NCBI GenBank assembly: GCA_003260075.1
Contig: QLIY01000111.1
Location: 62,001-126,000, forward strand
Length of the DNA stretch: 64,000 nucleotides
Reading direction: 5' to 3'
Source of the DNA: Phallusia mammillata
Taxonomy: Eukaryota; Chordata; Ascidiacea; Phlebobranchia; Ascidiidae
Part shown: positions 47,938-62,700 of the stretch, piece by piece
Layout of the letters: every line of letters starts with the position of its first letter
How positions within the stretch are numbered: position 1 is the stretch's first letter
The notes under the pieces: generated by a model
Databases searched by the model: none
Told to the model about the DNA's origin: nothing
Seen by the model: only the letters and a program-made list of their open reading frames with translations
Translations under genes and position numbers: made by a program

Positions 47938-50454
47938 TAGTGGCCTAAAAGCTGCAAATATGCATGTTATTGCAGTGAGAAAGACAACAGCGTTTGTTAA
48001 AACGTTGGTAATAAATTTTTTTATGGCCCTCTTCCCTTATTATAAGTTTTGATTTTTTTATTTTAATTACAAGAAAAACGGACAAAATAGACGTAAAAAT
48101 TGACATACTTTGTTTTTCAAACATTTTGGCAAATGCTCATGTCATCGTCAGTGATTTGCGGAAACATTTAAAAAATAAAGTAGCGTTTTACGTCTACTTG
48201 GGCCGTTATTTTCATAATTAAACTTATGAACATATCCGTATATAGTGTTCCAATCACAAGAACTTGTTTCAGAATTTTAATTTCATGGACTCTTAATTTA
48301 TTTAAGATTATGGGTTATGTCAAAAACTGCCAAATAAATTGCCTGCAAAAGTCTTTAGCATTTAAACGCATTCGGACAACTCTTCAAAGCATTTTCTGCG
48401 GATCACTACATAAAGTAGAAGTTGTATATCGTCTGGTGCGTTTAAACTGAACCCAATTTCAACAGTTGGTAAACTCAAAAGGCTTAAATGAAAAACATAT
48501 GAAATTGGATTACAAAAAACTCCGACGTTATTGGTATTTAAAGAAATATTCTTTGTTTTGCCTTATTCAATTACGCAAGTACGCCACTAATGTCAGTTAC
48601 ATACATCCTTATTGTCCTATTCAATAAAAGCGAAGTAGTTAGAGTTATTAACGTCACAAATTGATCACGGTTCGACTCCGTGAAAGTACGTGATCCCAAT
48701 TTGACCTTAAACCGCATTCCGCGTCAATGTCAAACGTTTAACCTTGACCGTTTCACCTGCGGGAGCAACAAGCTGATAAACATAACACACCCCCAAATCG
48801 TCGACCGCAATTGGCCTCACCCAGCTAAATTTCCGCGACGGAATCTTAATCTCCATTCAAATTGACTCGAAGGAGTTGGTACCGTCGACCAGTTTGCCCC
48901 ATTTGTCCATTTGCTATGTTAATCTTTTGTCTAAATATCAAAGTTACATCTCGATGAACTATGAACGGATTTAGTTCAATGCTATTCAGGATTGAGTTCG
49001 CACAAGTTAATTTAATTTTAAGATTTTGGTTATACTTCCGATGTTTTCAATGTCGTTATTTTCAGCTCATAGTAGTTAAATTTAAATGTCAACATCAACG
49101 TGTTCGTAGAAACAATAAAATTTTTAATGCTTTAATATCATTGAAATGTTTTGTCTTTGACATCCATTAATCTCTAAACGGGTATTACGGATGGAAGGTT
49201 AAATACAAAAAATATTTTTAGATTTAAAAAAGGACCGACTGGCTAATAAAAAATCACCGCTGGTGTATTTTGGTTATTCTGTGATGAAAAAGCGTTCGTA
49301 AAATGCAAAAACTTGGTCACAAAATTATGGTCAAATTAGATTTGAGTTCGTTTGCTCGTCCAAATAAATGGTAAACCTTTAAAAATCTTTTACGCTACCT
49401 GGCGGAAGTATAATATCTATTAGCAAACACTAGAGGCATACTCGAGCTATTTACTTTCGGCACTTGGTAAATTGGTCCAGGGGTGCAGAAACAAACAAGC
49501 TGAACGTGATTTCTTTATCAGGAACGCCTTGATTCGAACCTCCTTTAAAAAACCTAAACACATTGCCAAGTTGTTCCAGCCATTACTTGGTTTTTAGTAC
49601 CCAAATTTAATAGCAATGTATTAAATAGTGTAGTACTTAAACAACAGGATGGATTTCTAACGTATCGTTGCGCAAAGTTTAGGGGCCACAAGAGGGAATG
49701 CACTATGGCCGATGCGCCGAATCAGGATCCATAAGCGTCTAAGAGGGGGATGGATGTTAAATTTCCAAAAGGTGTTCTTTTTTATTAGTTGCTTTACTAC
49801 TGATTGGCGAAATGGTATACATTTTGGTTCTCTTTCTTTATAGAAATGAACGCACGTGTAACACTAGTATTTGAGATAGAACAAAAAAATGTGTTACACC
49901 AGAACATTTCTTGCTTTCCAGGACTCTGGAAGAAATACAACGTTAAGCTGCTGAAAAGACGAAATCAAATTTTTCTTTACACGCCTATTTCTATTTCTGT
50001 AAGGAACTATTAAAGCACCCCTGATTTGGCGTAATGTTCATACCGTGCTTTCATCACACGTATAAACTCCATATGACCAACTTGCAGTCACTGAATCACC
50101 ACGCAACCGATCTTACGTCACGTTGTGACGCACCCCGACTGACGTCACAACTATGTAAGTTATAGTGACGAATTTATATAACTTGAGTGTTTAATTTAAA
50201 TTTATTAATTATTGAGGCAATTTAGCCGAACATTTAATGTGTACTGTTCTAAAAAACCATGAGTTTAAAATTTGGTGATTTTCTAAAGAACCAAGTGCCA
50301 GGAATTTAAAACAGCTTTTGTGTTTCGTGCAATACATATCAATAATAGAAAGAAAAATATAGCTTTATGGCATACAGGTGTAAATTACGTATTAAGTCTT
50401 CGTCGGTCACATTCAAACCTTTAACATGTAACGTTTAAAAATTTATTGTTAACC

Positions 50455-50685
50455 AAATCAAATAAAACTGCGTTCCCCTAGTTTGGCCACCCCTGCTAGT
50501 TGCATATAACCTCTCCTCATATGGTCTTAGAAACCGATTGGGAATCGTTAAGCTTGGGGGGGGGGAAAAAATTCGTGATTGACCAAATCAAATAAAACTG
50601 CAATCCCCTAGTTTGGCCACCCCTGCTAGTTGCATACAACCTCTCCTCATATGGTCTTAGAAACCGATTGGGAATCGTTAAGCTT
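50455..50685. repeat. Allelic duplicate across a 10-G join
   Basis: Copies of about 100 bp flank the G-run at 50556-50565 and are nearly identical. Confidence 0.75.
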
Positions 50686-53651
50686 TAGTCGGCATATTAC
50701 TCATGCGTCGGTAGTAGTGCTTAACAAAGGAATACGACCTAACTGAATTGTGCGGGGTGTGGGCGCAGAGTTGTTTGGTTTGATACAAGAACAAATTGGT
50801 CCTGAATAAAGGTTTCGACATAGCTAACTTTTACAATTTGGGCTGTTGTTTCGTGAAATATGCGGTCAGTTTTGTAAGTCAAAGCAGCCCCTTGGGGATA
50901 AGACGAAAATTTAGGTTCAAATTATAAGTTTTGAAAAGGTTTTATTGCATGCTCTTCATGTTTAGTTTAGTAAAGTAACTGTGGCTTTAGTTGTTTTGAC
51001 GGTGACCTCAGCCCGGCCATGTTATTGTGCACTGTACTGGGTCAGAATATCAAGGAAGTGTCGATTGAAACTTGATGCCCGGGCATTATTGTGCAACAAA
51101 CGAAACCACTTGTAACTATCCTCAATGTGTTTGCTCATAGCCTCATTGTGTTTGGAACAGTGCCAGCATCATGCTACTACAGCAACAACATTACAATGTC
51201 TATTGTTCATCGGTTTGCAGAAATATGCATTATCAGGGGCGGCACTGTATATCGATTTTGGAATGTTCCTGTACCTTAGTAATTTGAGGAGTTGTGGATT
51301 TCTCGCTTAAACAAACTGTCGTGGAGTATAATGTTATTAACCAAAATTTCAAACTGAATATTTGTTTAAGTTACCTTGAAAATAGTTCTTGCTGTGTGGA
51401 CAGTTTACGATGGATGATGTCGAGGCCATGTTGTAAGGATTGTTAAAATACAATGCCTATTTTATTTGACCGGACAAACACATGCTTAAAATAGGTATTC
51501 AAATATACAGTACAGCATATACAGTACAGCAAGTCTTGAAAACGATCAGGTCATTAATTTACAGCGAAAAGCGTTTGTTGGCTCAGAAACAGTTGTAATA
51601 CGTCACAGAAAGTGTGCACGCAGAACTACTGTATCTTTCGCCTTAGGTTTTCGACACAACAACAGATTTCATGGCGAAAAAAATAAGCTCCAGTAAAAAT
51701 TGAAGTGTGAGGCCATTGGTGAGCCTTGATGTACTTGATATCCAGTTACATTCACCATTGTGACGTTGGGCTGGTGTTCACGCTTCGCTTATTATCAGTA
51801 AACACAGCAAGGTCTTACAGGTAACCTACATAGTTCCCATACCGACATGCGCCATTTGTCTTACTACTGCTAAAGTGGAAGGGGCGTTGACTGTTTCTGC
51901 GAACAGCAGGAAGGAAGAAAGCTGGACTACTTTTTAGCCAGATCACGAAAATGTTTTAGATAAGTCACAAACTAGTTATTAGATCAATAAAATCAGCCAG
52001 TCAGGTTTGAATTGGATAAAGGTAACTGCAGCAAGCATCCAGTGATTTACTGAACAGTTCAAGGCAGTTTACCGGTTAGAATTTGCAAATGCTTGATTCC
52101 ATGTAACCTTTTCGCTCGAGTCTGTTTTGACGTTACACCCAGTTTATGTGCCAATTTGTTGAAAACTCACTGCAACAACTTGACAATAAATTATAGCGTG
52201 AGTAAGTTAGAAGCTGCCAGCCGCCTTTAGTTTCTCGCGTGGCATATCATCACTTCCTTGCTGTGCAGCAACGCAATGTGGTAACTAGTGACCGCTTATA
52301 ACTTACTGCTAAACGTGTGTGTCATTCTTAAGTTACTGAGCGTGTAAGCAAGTTCCGCCAAGACTACACATATTGTTTACCTCCGCCTCGTTGGAGAAAC
52401 ATTTATAGTCTTCGTCTACCCGAACCCGAATGCTAATTATTAACCAGTCTGACTCGACAGTCTGTTTGACTTAGGCAGTTAGGTCTAGGTAGTTTGCCCT
52501 TTCAGTTGTTCGTCTCAGACAATTTGATTTGTATTCCCTTGACACCCTTTAGTTTGCGACTTGTGTAGCTGTATCTGTGAATGTTTTAGCAGTTGCGATT
52601 TCAATTTTAGTTTCAATTGCTTCGTGAATGTGATTTTGGTTCAGTTTTTAAAGTATGTTTGTTTACCATTTGTGACCAGTAATTGCTACTTTTTGCCCAG
52701 CTGTAAATAATTGACATATACTTCAGTGAGTTGTATTTATTGTTTACTACGCAGAAAGTTAAAGATGCAGAAGACAATAAGACATGACACGTATAGACAA
52801 TGAATCAGTTCGTAGCACAATGGATGACAATGGATTATTATTCGTATGGAACGCATTCATTGTCGCATGTGAAACATCAATCAGTTTATGACACACCTCG
52901 TTATTGGGTCTTGTAGAGTAGATAGGTTTAATCATTTTAAAATTACGGTATTGATTGTTAGATTGTTAGAAACAACGTACACTGCAGCACCAGTGCGTCC
53001 GTTCACTAACTGGGTCTTGGCAGTATTGTAGCTGATATTCTAGGAATAAATGCACTGTTTTTGGTGTATAATGATAGGTGTTAAGAACCATTCTGTTCTG
53101 CATATTTTGCTTAACTTTGTTTACGAGGACTTCGACTTAATACGAAAAATCTGTATCCGTCTTCAGTGTCTTTTGCGACTTTAACCGTTTAACAAAAAAG
53201 AAAGATAGAGCATGAAACTAATAAAAGAGCTACACTGGCTTTATTAGCTACGAAACTGTAGATTTGTATTCACACATCAGATATGATTGTGACGTAACAA
53301 GGGTCCTTCCCATATTGAAACCAACAATGCGATGACGTCACTTCCAGTCACGATTTGACTCCATTGGGCGCCTCTGAAACAGACGTTGTTGCTTATAAGT
53401 TTTTGTTTAGTAACTACAGTTAAAATACGGATAACCGAAAATTAAACCAACCTTGGGTTTTTTATTTGGTTAAACAGGTTAAAATTGTTTGTTTTTTAGT
53501 TTTTTCAAAAAAAAAGACGACTTATGTTGTTATACTGCAATAGCTGCTTAGGATTTACAGTTATTTAAGGACCACATTTTTATGACAGAGTTTCTGACAG
53601 GTGTAGGTAAATTGAAATTTAAAAACCTGAATTGGCCGCAAATACTGCAAG

Positions 53652-53766
53652 ATGGAAAACGGTCACGGGGATATAACAGTGACGGATCTATCCGCTGATG
53701 ACGTCAAAGTAGAAACCGTACCACAAGCAAATGAATATAAGAGTGTGGTGACTCTGCAAGTTCCGG
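53652..53766 (+). CDS. Rho GEF: first coding exon
   Basis: ATG at 53652 opens MENGHGDITVTDLSADDVKV and the exon ends after LQVP plus one base at donor GTAATA. The codon split with exon 2 gives Asp. No earlier in-frame exon was recognised, so the start is plausible but not proven. Confidence 0.68.
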
Positions 53767-56700
53767 GTAATAATATGACTGAAACCTAAGCGTTTTTTAT
53801 AGTCGCGAAAACTTATTGGGGATATAAATACAATATTTGGGAACTCTTCATGATGGCATGTTCATGAGTTTTATTGTGTGATCAGGCCCGCATTGTCGTA
53901 ACTGACAATATGTCAGTTCAATAAACTTACAAATAGTAACAATATATCATGTTTTGTTTTGTTAAAATAAAAATATGGTTAAAACAAATCTTTATTTGAA
54001 AGAAATAAGGATAAAGTTGATGCAGTGTAATATCATAAACCCACGGAAAATACATACCTTAGCAAAGACACATATGATTGATCCTATTTTAAATCTAGTT
54101 TAAAGCATCGTACCAGCATTAACTTGCATCAATTCTTATTGTTTTGTCCCCAGATCGCGTTGAGGTTGTTAATACGTCACACAGCCGTACGTCATCGATG
54201 TCTAGCACACATAGCAACAACAGTACAACAATGCGATCGGCAAAGTGGTTCTTCCGGCAGCGCGAAGGCAGAACAAACACCAATTCGACCACAAGGTGGG
54301 AGCAATGAGCCTTTTCAATTTCCATAAAACCGTTCGAGTCAAAGTTTTGTAACGTGCAAATTTTTTCAATAGATTTGTCTGCACCGCACATAATTTTTTG
54401 TTACTAATACAGTGTTTAGACCTGATGTTAGGCAACCTGTATCATAGATTGTAATATAGTTTTCTGAAATACATAAGAACAAACAAACAAATGAGATTGG
54501 ATAATACGGGGTTGTGGAACTTAATTGTGAAATACTTTGCTTACTTAAACAGGTTTTGATTCAATATTTTAATAGAAAAACAGCATAAGTGCATAATCTC
54601 ATGGTTTGTGATGTTCATTTTATTAAAACCTTCCATTACAGCAATGGTTCCCAACCGGGGAGGAATTCCTCCCCAGGGAGGAATTTTATGAGTTCAGGGG
54701 AGGAATTTCATAAAAACTGCAAACAAATTACATTGGAAACAGAATATTTCTGTGTGTACATTATTATGTCCATTATAATTTGGACCCGGTTCACATTTGG
54801 TAAAGGATTCTGAATGGATATCCCTAATTATAAGGTCTATTTCAAATTGCTATAATTTTTTATGTTATATTTGTTTTTCTTCTTATGGGAAGGAATGAAT
54901 AGTTCGAAAATGGGCGAAGGGAGGAATGTAACGGGTTGGGAACCACACATTACAGCGTTTCGTGTTCAAATATGCTGGTTTTCTTTTATATATGCCAAAT
55001 TGCACTCAGGATTTGTTTCTTTCAGAACGAGAACAACCACAGGAACAAGCCGCGGCAGTAATCACCCAAGCGAAACCGACAGCGCCAAAGCGAATCGAAT
55101 TCAACGCAAGAAATCAGTCATGCATGGAATTATGAAACGCGGAAGGTACCATGACAAAATATTTTAAAAATTAAGCCGGATTCAAACGTTTTATTAAACT
55201 GCCAGAAACTGCGCTTTTGGTGTGAAAAAAATTATACATACTGTACTAGGAATGCGACAATATGTTTGAAATTTTAGAAAATAAAACGGTTTCTGTGACA
55301 ATGCAAATTGCCTTTTGATTGGCTGTATTTTTCGTGTAAGAAACCCAGGAAACACGTCTAGATTAAAAACTGAGTAAACGTAAGGCCGTCCATGGAAACA
55401 ACAACAATAATACACTTTTCCCACGCATTAACAATGTGGCTAATGAATCGATACTCTATGTCGTTAGCAATGGACCCAGCAACCGGACAATTACCGTTTA
55501 ACTGATTTCCATAGACGAGCAATTAGGCCTTGGTGGAATGCTGTATTGTTAAGGTCAAGTCAGTCCGTTCTTGCGTCAAACAATCTTACACTAGTGCGCT
55601 ACAACCACTTGTGCCTTGTTCAATAGAGAAGTTGATTACACTTAGCGTTAAGCGGATGTTAGTTTGTTGTTAACGGAGTTTTCGAGCTGGTCTTTGTGAT
55701 TTTGCGACCTTCTTGTGTTTACAATAAGCAAGTAGTATCCAGCAGTTACAGTAACGAGGTCATGCATGTTTTGAAACAATATTTCACACTTAAGCAAAGA
55801 GGTGCAGTTGACGCGGTGTTGTGTAAAGAAGCGATTAAAATACTTTGTTGAAGTTATTTTAAGTGAAACGTTTTGAAGTACTCTCGACTAAATACTCAAA
55901 ATGAGACTTTATTGTAACAAGGGGGGGGGGGGGGTCATGTATGTTTTGAAACAATATTTCACACTGAAGCAAAGAGGTGCAGTTGACGCAGTGTTGTGTA
56001 AAGAAGTGATTAAAATACTTTGTAGAAGTTATTTTAAGTGAAACTATATGAAGTACTCTCGACTAAATACTCAAAATGAGACTTTATTGTAACAAGATAT
56101 ATTTCATCAAGAATTAATTTCATTATTTTCAACACGTCTAGTGATTTGTAGGGCTTACTGCAACATTTTTTTTACTGCAAGATAGTGTAACTAGTTACAA
56201 AAGACGGAATTTTTATAGTTTTGGAGTCATCTCATGTGTTTGGACTTTGTGACAAAGCACGGGTGGGCATAACAACCCTAGATCTTTATTTTTATCTCAC
56301 AAATTCGTTGCAAATTAATTTCTTTGAACAACCTTTGTGTGTTCCGCAAAGACAGTCAAGAAAAAAAGTGTTAGCAAGGCGCAAGCTTAGTAAATTAAAA
56401 ACCATTGCTAATCGGGAGAAAAAGCAGAACTTTACGCATATTAGCTAAATTTGGTATTATATGCAACAATGTCGGTTTATAATATAAAAAATTTTTGGTT
56501 ATAATAAGAAAAATAAGTTACTTTTCACAGCATGTCTTTACCTATAAAAATTGTACAATACCTGCACTTTGTGTAAATGTGCGAAGTGTATATTGCAAAC
56601 TGACTAGCTTTTAACGAGCAGGTTATAGGATTTCGTAACGCGTGGTCCCTCAGGAATTGCATTGATTGCTACTTCTCATAACTGCATGTTGGGGGTTTGA

Positions 56701-59700
56701 GACCGTCGCCAAACCTCCATGTATTTGCACGCAATATTGCTTTAATTTCGGGGAAACACGTCGAACCCAGGGTTGTTAATGTCTGTTATAAGATTATGCG
56801 TGTGATGGATATTTCCTTTCGCGAAACTGAAACGAAATGTGATACGAATTGTTATTAAAGCGACAGACATGTTGTTGACAGCTGCATTATTTAGTGGTGA
56901 AGGAACTGTTTGCGAGGAATTATTGTACAACAAAATGTGTATTGTACGTAGTTTGCTGTTATTACAATCATCCTAAACGTAGTAGCAAGCTGGTTTACTG
57001 TACAGCGTTCTTTATGAAATCGGGAGGTTTTTTTCACGTTTTACAAGAAACAAAGGAGATTGCTTTTGTCTCAGTCAAAGGCTAAACTGAAACTAGTTTA
57101 GGCACTTTCATAACATTGTCGTTGATTGTTTGTTGACATAATTACCTTTCGAGTAGAACATTGTTGAACATCAAGCAGAATACCCCGTGTTAAACGTCTT
57201 ACATTCTTGACACCTAACAATCAACATTTTCCAAGTCAAGCATTGATCCAAAATTATTTCCATTTTGCGAGTTAATTTTTCAGCAATTCATTTATGCAGT
57301 CTCTATTATTAAATGTGCCTAACCGGTGAAATGGCTTTCTCGTGTAAAGTCTGGCAAAAGAGAAAGGAAAAAAAAACCATGTTTATCTGTTTGTGTGGTA
57401 GAAGCGGATATAATTCGTGTGTTGTTATGCATTAGCTGGCTTTATCCTGTGCGTAGGAAAGCAATATGCTTTATACGTTTGCGATGACTAATTTTAATTA
57501 AGGTAGTTGCATGATTATAGCTGTTGTTTCATCAGTCAGAATATTGGGTTTGCTGTTTAGGAAAAATTAGATTAGTAAAATTCAAGATTTTCGATGTTTT
57601 TAAAGTAAAGTCTTAATATATTTGGTTTTAAATGTTAAAATTGCGAAAATTTGTTGCGTCAACTGTTTGTAAATTTATTTTGTTGGACCTGGTGGGCATA
57701 TATGCAGTACATTACATTTTATGGGTTAGAAAATATCAGACTAGAGGTTTATTTACAGCTGTATTGGAAGTGTGTGAAAGGTCAGGGCGCCCTCCTTACC
57801 TCAACAGCGTTTTGAAGATGCCACTTATGTCGTTAAGATCAAAGGGTATAAATTTCTGGTGCATGGAAGCTGAGATTTGGTAATGAGATCTTTAATGCGT
57901 AATATTGATCTGTTTAGCCGGGGGGGGGGTTGCATGGAAGCAGAGATTTGGTAATGAGATCTTTAATGCGTAATATTGATCTGTTTAGCCGGGGGGGGGG
58001 ATTTTGTTGGACCTGGTGAGCATATATGCACTACATTACATTTTATGGGTAAGAAAATATCAGACTAGAGGTTTATTTACAGCCGTATTGGAAGTGTGTG
58101 AAAGGGGGGGGGGGGCCTTTGGTCGCTTTTTCTTTCAGATGCCACCTAATTCAGTTGGTGTTTAACTGAACAGTTCCCAGCCTGTTGACCAACAAATTAC
58201 TTTTAAAAATGCTGACACGTACCCATTAAGTAGTATTACAAAACTCGTATCATTGCAAAACGTAAACCTCGTTTCAGCAGCAAAAATTTAACATGACAAT
58301 ACGTTTTATGACTAAAGCAAAACTGTGCCATAAATCCATGATCAGTGTTTCATACGCCTTTTCAATAAAGCACCATAGCAACCGATGTAGCGAAATCAAT
58401 TTCTCGTTGCTGGGGGGGGGGCAAACTTTTCAATAATAAAGCACCATAGCAACCGATGTAGCGAAATCAATTTCTCGTTGCTTATGACAAGCTAACAGTC
58501 GACACATTGACCCCGCCATGTACGACCTTGCGAACCTAATATCCAGGAAATATGTGACCTCTACTGCACCTCTAAATAACGAGCGCTAAAAAGTTGCAGA
58601 ACAAGATGGGAAATTATACAGTCGGCAATTGGGCGTTCGTAGCCACCAGCCACGTTATGCGCCCTAGGCTTTGTTGATTCTGACGCACAAAGTTTGGGTT
58701 TTGGCGCATTTTTATCTACTTACGTGGTAAAGGTTAGGAAAAAACGTTCCCTTCGCCGTGTAGTTACAGCCCATCCAGTTGTATTGTGTGAGGCGAGCGT
58801 ATGTACACTGTTTAAGGATGAATGAACTCAAACGTGTTTTATGTTTAGGGCGTTAGTATTGTATGTGTTCAATGTTGTGACAACAATCAGCATTATTGGT
58901 GTTACTTGTTTGCACGTTTAGCTTGATGCAAGCAGTCAGCTAGTTTAGCCTTACATGAAAGTTCCTCCTTCTATCTATTAGCACAGGGTATTAATGTGCA
59001 ACGAACAGATTGTGTTTTGACAGGTCGTGTCAGTTTTAAGTGTTTTGAGGTAGCAGATTTGTATGGTGTTTAATACTGTATAGACAGGGTTGACATCGGC
59101 ATGGACTGCAAAATAAGGACAACCGAAAAATCAAAATTTCATTCATTATGAAAAAAACGTTTTTAAAAAAATCTTTGCATTGATACAAGCCAGGACATAT
59201 CATCTGCCATATTTTATGCCAGAAACAATCTGTTCCAGCAATTTCTTGTTCGTAGAAAATACTTCGCGCGTCCCACGACAGCTCAGGTCTATAGGTTTAC
59301 TGTTTGCTCGTAGCGGAGATTTGACTTGGAAATGTTGAAAATGTGACAAAATAAGGACTCAAGTGAAAATAAGGACAAATCTTAGAAATAAGGACAGTAT
59401 GGCAACCCTATGTATGGCTATATCAAAGGCTTGCACAGCACACGTGCCAAGCACTAATAACAAAAAGCTTGCAAAGCCGTTTTTTGATTTTGTCATCTAG
59501 CAAATCTACAAGAAAGTAAAATACAAAATTTCGACACGATTTCAAAACTATTACTTCACAAAACGTTACATGTTAGGCGTATTGCGTAATTAACACTAAT
59601 ACGTTTCCTGTCGTAATGCACAATGACGCATCACTTTGTGGAACGCCTGTTTTATTTCCGACAATTAGGGCAATATCCCTTCCCCTAAAAATCTTGCGCT

Positions 59701-62700
59701 GGGTATTTTTAATCTCGGAATTCTTACGCACCCCGAAATAACGGATAGTGACGTCACAATGCATGTACAAGTCTTCAGTAGATGGAGCGTACAGCAAAAC
59801 GTTGTTGTTGTTTTTGTTGTTATGACAGCTATGCGTAGCGTTGATTGTGACGCGGCTGCTGCGTAAAGACTGTATTAGCGGTTGTTGTGTATTTTAACGG
59901 CATATAGACCACAAGTTTACGCATTGTTATTTTTATAAATTGTCACATGTTTGGGGGGGGGGACTACTGCTACGTAAAGACTATATTAGCGGTTATTATG
60001 TATTTTTAACGACATCTAGACCACAAGTTTACGCATTGTTATTTTTATAAATTGTCACATGTTTTAGAGTTGCTTTTATATTGATAGTTTACACATCTAA
60101 GACTTAGTTAGTTAGTTGGTTAGTTTGTCGAACGTAGCACGCCCTTTCATTTTGTATTCGAGCAATTCAAGTTCGGATATTATATGGATGAAAAAATCTT
60201 TACATAAGTGTATGCAAGTCTATCAAATAACTCAGAACTGGCAGTCGATAGGCAAGGTAATAGTTTAAGGTGGTAAATCGTTATGTTTTAACACATATAT
60301 GAAAGCTAAGTATTACAAACGAAAAGTTGTTGGATTAGTAAGACAGAAAAAAACAAAGCGTATTAAAGCCATTCAGATTTGCCAAAATACTCTTAGTTAG
60401 GCATAGTACAGCATAGATGTTATGTAGAAAGAAAAAGTGATTAACAATAGGATTTACAAGACATAGCTAAAATGTGTTAGACATATTTCACTTGCGTGTT
60501 AATCTCTATTGTGCGAAGGGTAAATTTAAACATCGTCTGTTACATTGCATAAATACCGCCGTCTCGTGTCAACACAATATGTCAGTCAAGCACAAAATTT
60601 GAGCAAATTACTTCCACACACAATTCGCTGAAATTGGGGGGGGGGGTATTGTGCGAAGGGTAAATTTAAACATCATCTGTTACATTGAATAAAAACCGCT
60701 GTCTCGTGTCAACACAATATGTCAGTGAAGCACAAAATTTGAGCAAATTACTTCCACACACAATTCGCTGAAATTAAACAAAAAGCAATATATTTGTGTT
60801 TGCTTGGTGGCCGCTTTTAAAATAAAGTGAAAACGACGACAACGTAATGAATTTTAGACCGTTCCCAGTGTGAAAACATATGTTGTACTAACAAAAGTCC
60901 AAAAATTGAACCGTTTGTTACGTTTTCTGATTGTAGTCCAATCTTAGTTGTTTTTAGCTATACTTTGTTATCTCGCATAGCATGTCAAATTCTAAAAGGG
61001 GTCTACAACATTTTTAATGTCGGTAATAAATCACAATAAGCTGAACACAACGAAGCAGTAGTTTAAATTCTATTAAACCAGGGGTTTCCCAACCTTTTTA
61101 CAATCTCGTACCACTTAGGCGCTCTTTACTGCCATGCGTACCACTTTGGGGGGGGGGCCTTTTTGAAGTAAAATGAAAACCACGAAAACGTAATCAATTG
61201 TAGACCGTTCTCGGTGTGAAAACATATGTTGTACTAACAAAAGTCCAAAAATCGAACCGTTTGTTTCGTTTTCTGATTGTAGTCCGGGGGGGGGGAACTG
61301 GTTAGGTTTTTTTCATAGTACAGCATGGATGTTATGTAGAAAGAAAAAGTGATTAACAATACGATTTACAAGACATAGCTAAAATGTGTTAGACATATTT
61401 CACTTGCGTGTTAATCTGTATTGTGCGAAGGGTAAATTTAAACATCATCTGTTACATTGAATAAAAACCGCTGTCTCGTGTCAACACAATATGTCAGTGA
61501 AGCACAAAATTTGAGCAAATTACTTCCACACACAATTCGCTGAAATTAAACAAAAAGCAATATATTTGTGTTTGCTTGGTGGCCGCTTTTAAAATAAAGT
61601 GAAAACGACGACAACGTAATGAATTTTAGACCGTTCCCAGTGTGAAAACATATGTTGTACTAACAAAAGTCCAAAAATTGAACCGTTTGTTACGTTTTCT
61701 GATTGTAGTCCAATCTTAGTTGTTTNTTTGTGCTTTCCATCTTAATTGTGTTTGGTTATACAATTCATATTCGTTATCTCGCATAGCATGTCAAATTCTA
61801 AGGGGTCCTCAACACTTTTTAATGTATATTTATTCTGGGCATGCAAAAATAACCAACTCTAATGTTATAATGGTTTGTCATCGTTAAGTGTGCATTTCCA
61901 TAGAGTCAGAGGGGGGGGGGTTTTTTGTGACAAACTCAGCCTCCCTTATGCTTGATGTCTTCTAAACTGCTTTTTTGGGGGCGACAAGCGCTTGTACAGT
62001 CGAAGTGTTAGTTGTTGGTTTAAGCAGCATTTGGGGGGGGGGGTCCTTTGCACGCAGTCGTGATTTTTCAGCGTAACATGACGACGTTTCTAGTCGGATG
62101 TAGAGACTGTTTGATTACAATTTGTGACCATCTGCAGACGTGGTTTCAGTTTAACAGCAGTATTGCAGGTTAAGACGGGTTTGTGTGTGTTTTTTCTTTA
62201 CAAAGGCTGAACGTTGAGATAAGAATGTTAGTGTCTGTCTTTGTACGAGCATAATGCTGCCATGCAAAAGGGGGGGGGGCCGACAGACGTGCTTTCAGTT
62301 TAACAGAAGTATTGCAGGTTAAGACGGGTTTGTGTGTGTTTTTGTCTGTACAAAGGCTGAACGTTAAGATGAGAATGTTAGTGTCTGTCTTTGTACGAGC
62401 ATAATGCTGCCATGCAAAATGTTGTACCAAATAGTAATCTGGTGAATTCATTTTCTTGAGTTAAATAGAAAGTCGTGTTAAAGCTGATAGTGTTTGATTT
62501 AAGGTTTTTGTGACAAACTCAGCCTCCCTTATGCTTGATGTCTTCTAAACTGTTTTTTTGGGGGGCGAAGCGCTTGTACAGTCGAAGTGTTAGTTGTTGG
62601 TTTAAGCAGCATTTGTGTCAGGAATGGTTCAGATTTTTTTGTCACGAACATTATACATTTTCTGATAGTTAGTAGTCGTGGTCACCTTTAGATTATAAGT

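Larger units (their letters stand above)
41563..53651. other. Divergent intergenic region between ROR copy B and the Rho GEF gene
   Basis: A 12-kb span separating two genes that point away from each other, so it should hold both promoters. I see no supported exon. It contains allelic duplicates at 46827-47528, 47529-47937 and 50455-50685 and several TGACGTCA sites (44574, 46843, 50144, 53334). A CpG-rich stretch at 42270-42660 is open on both strands but unrecognised. Confidence 0.55.
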
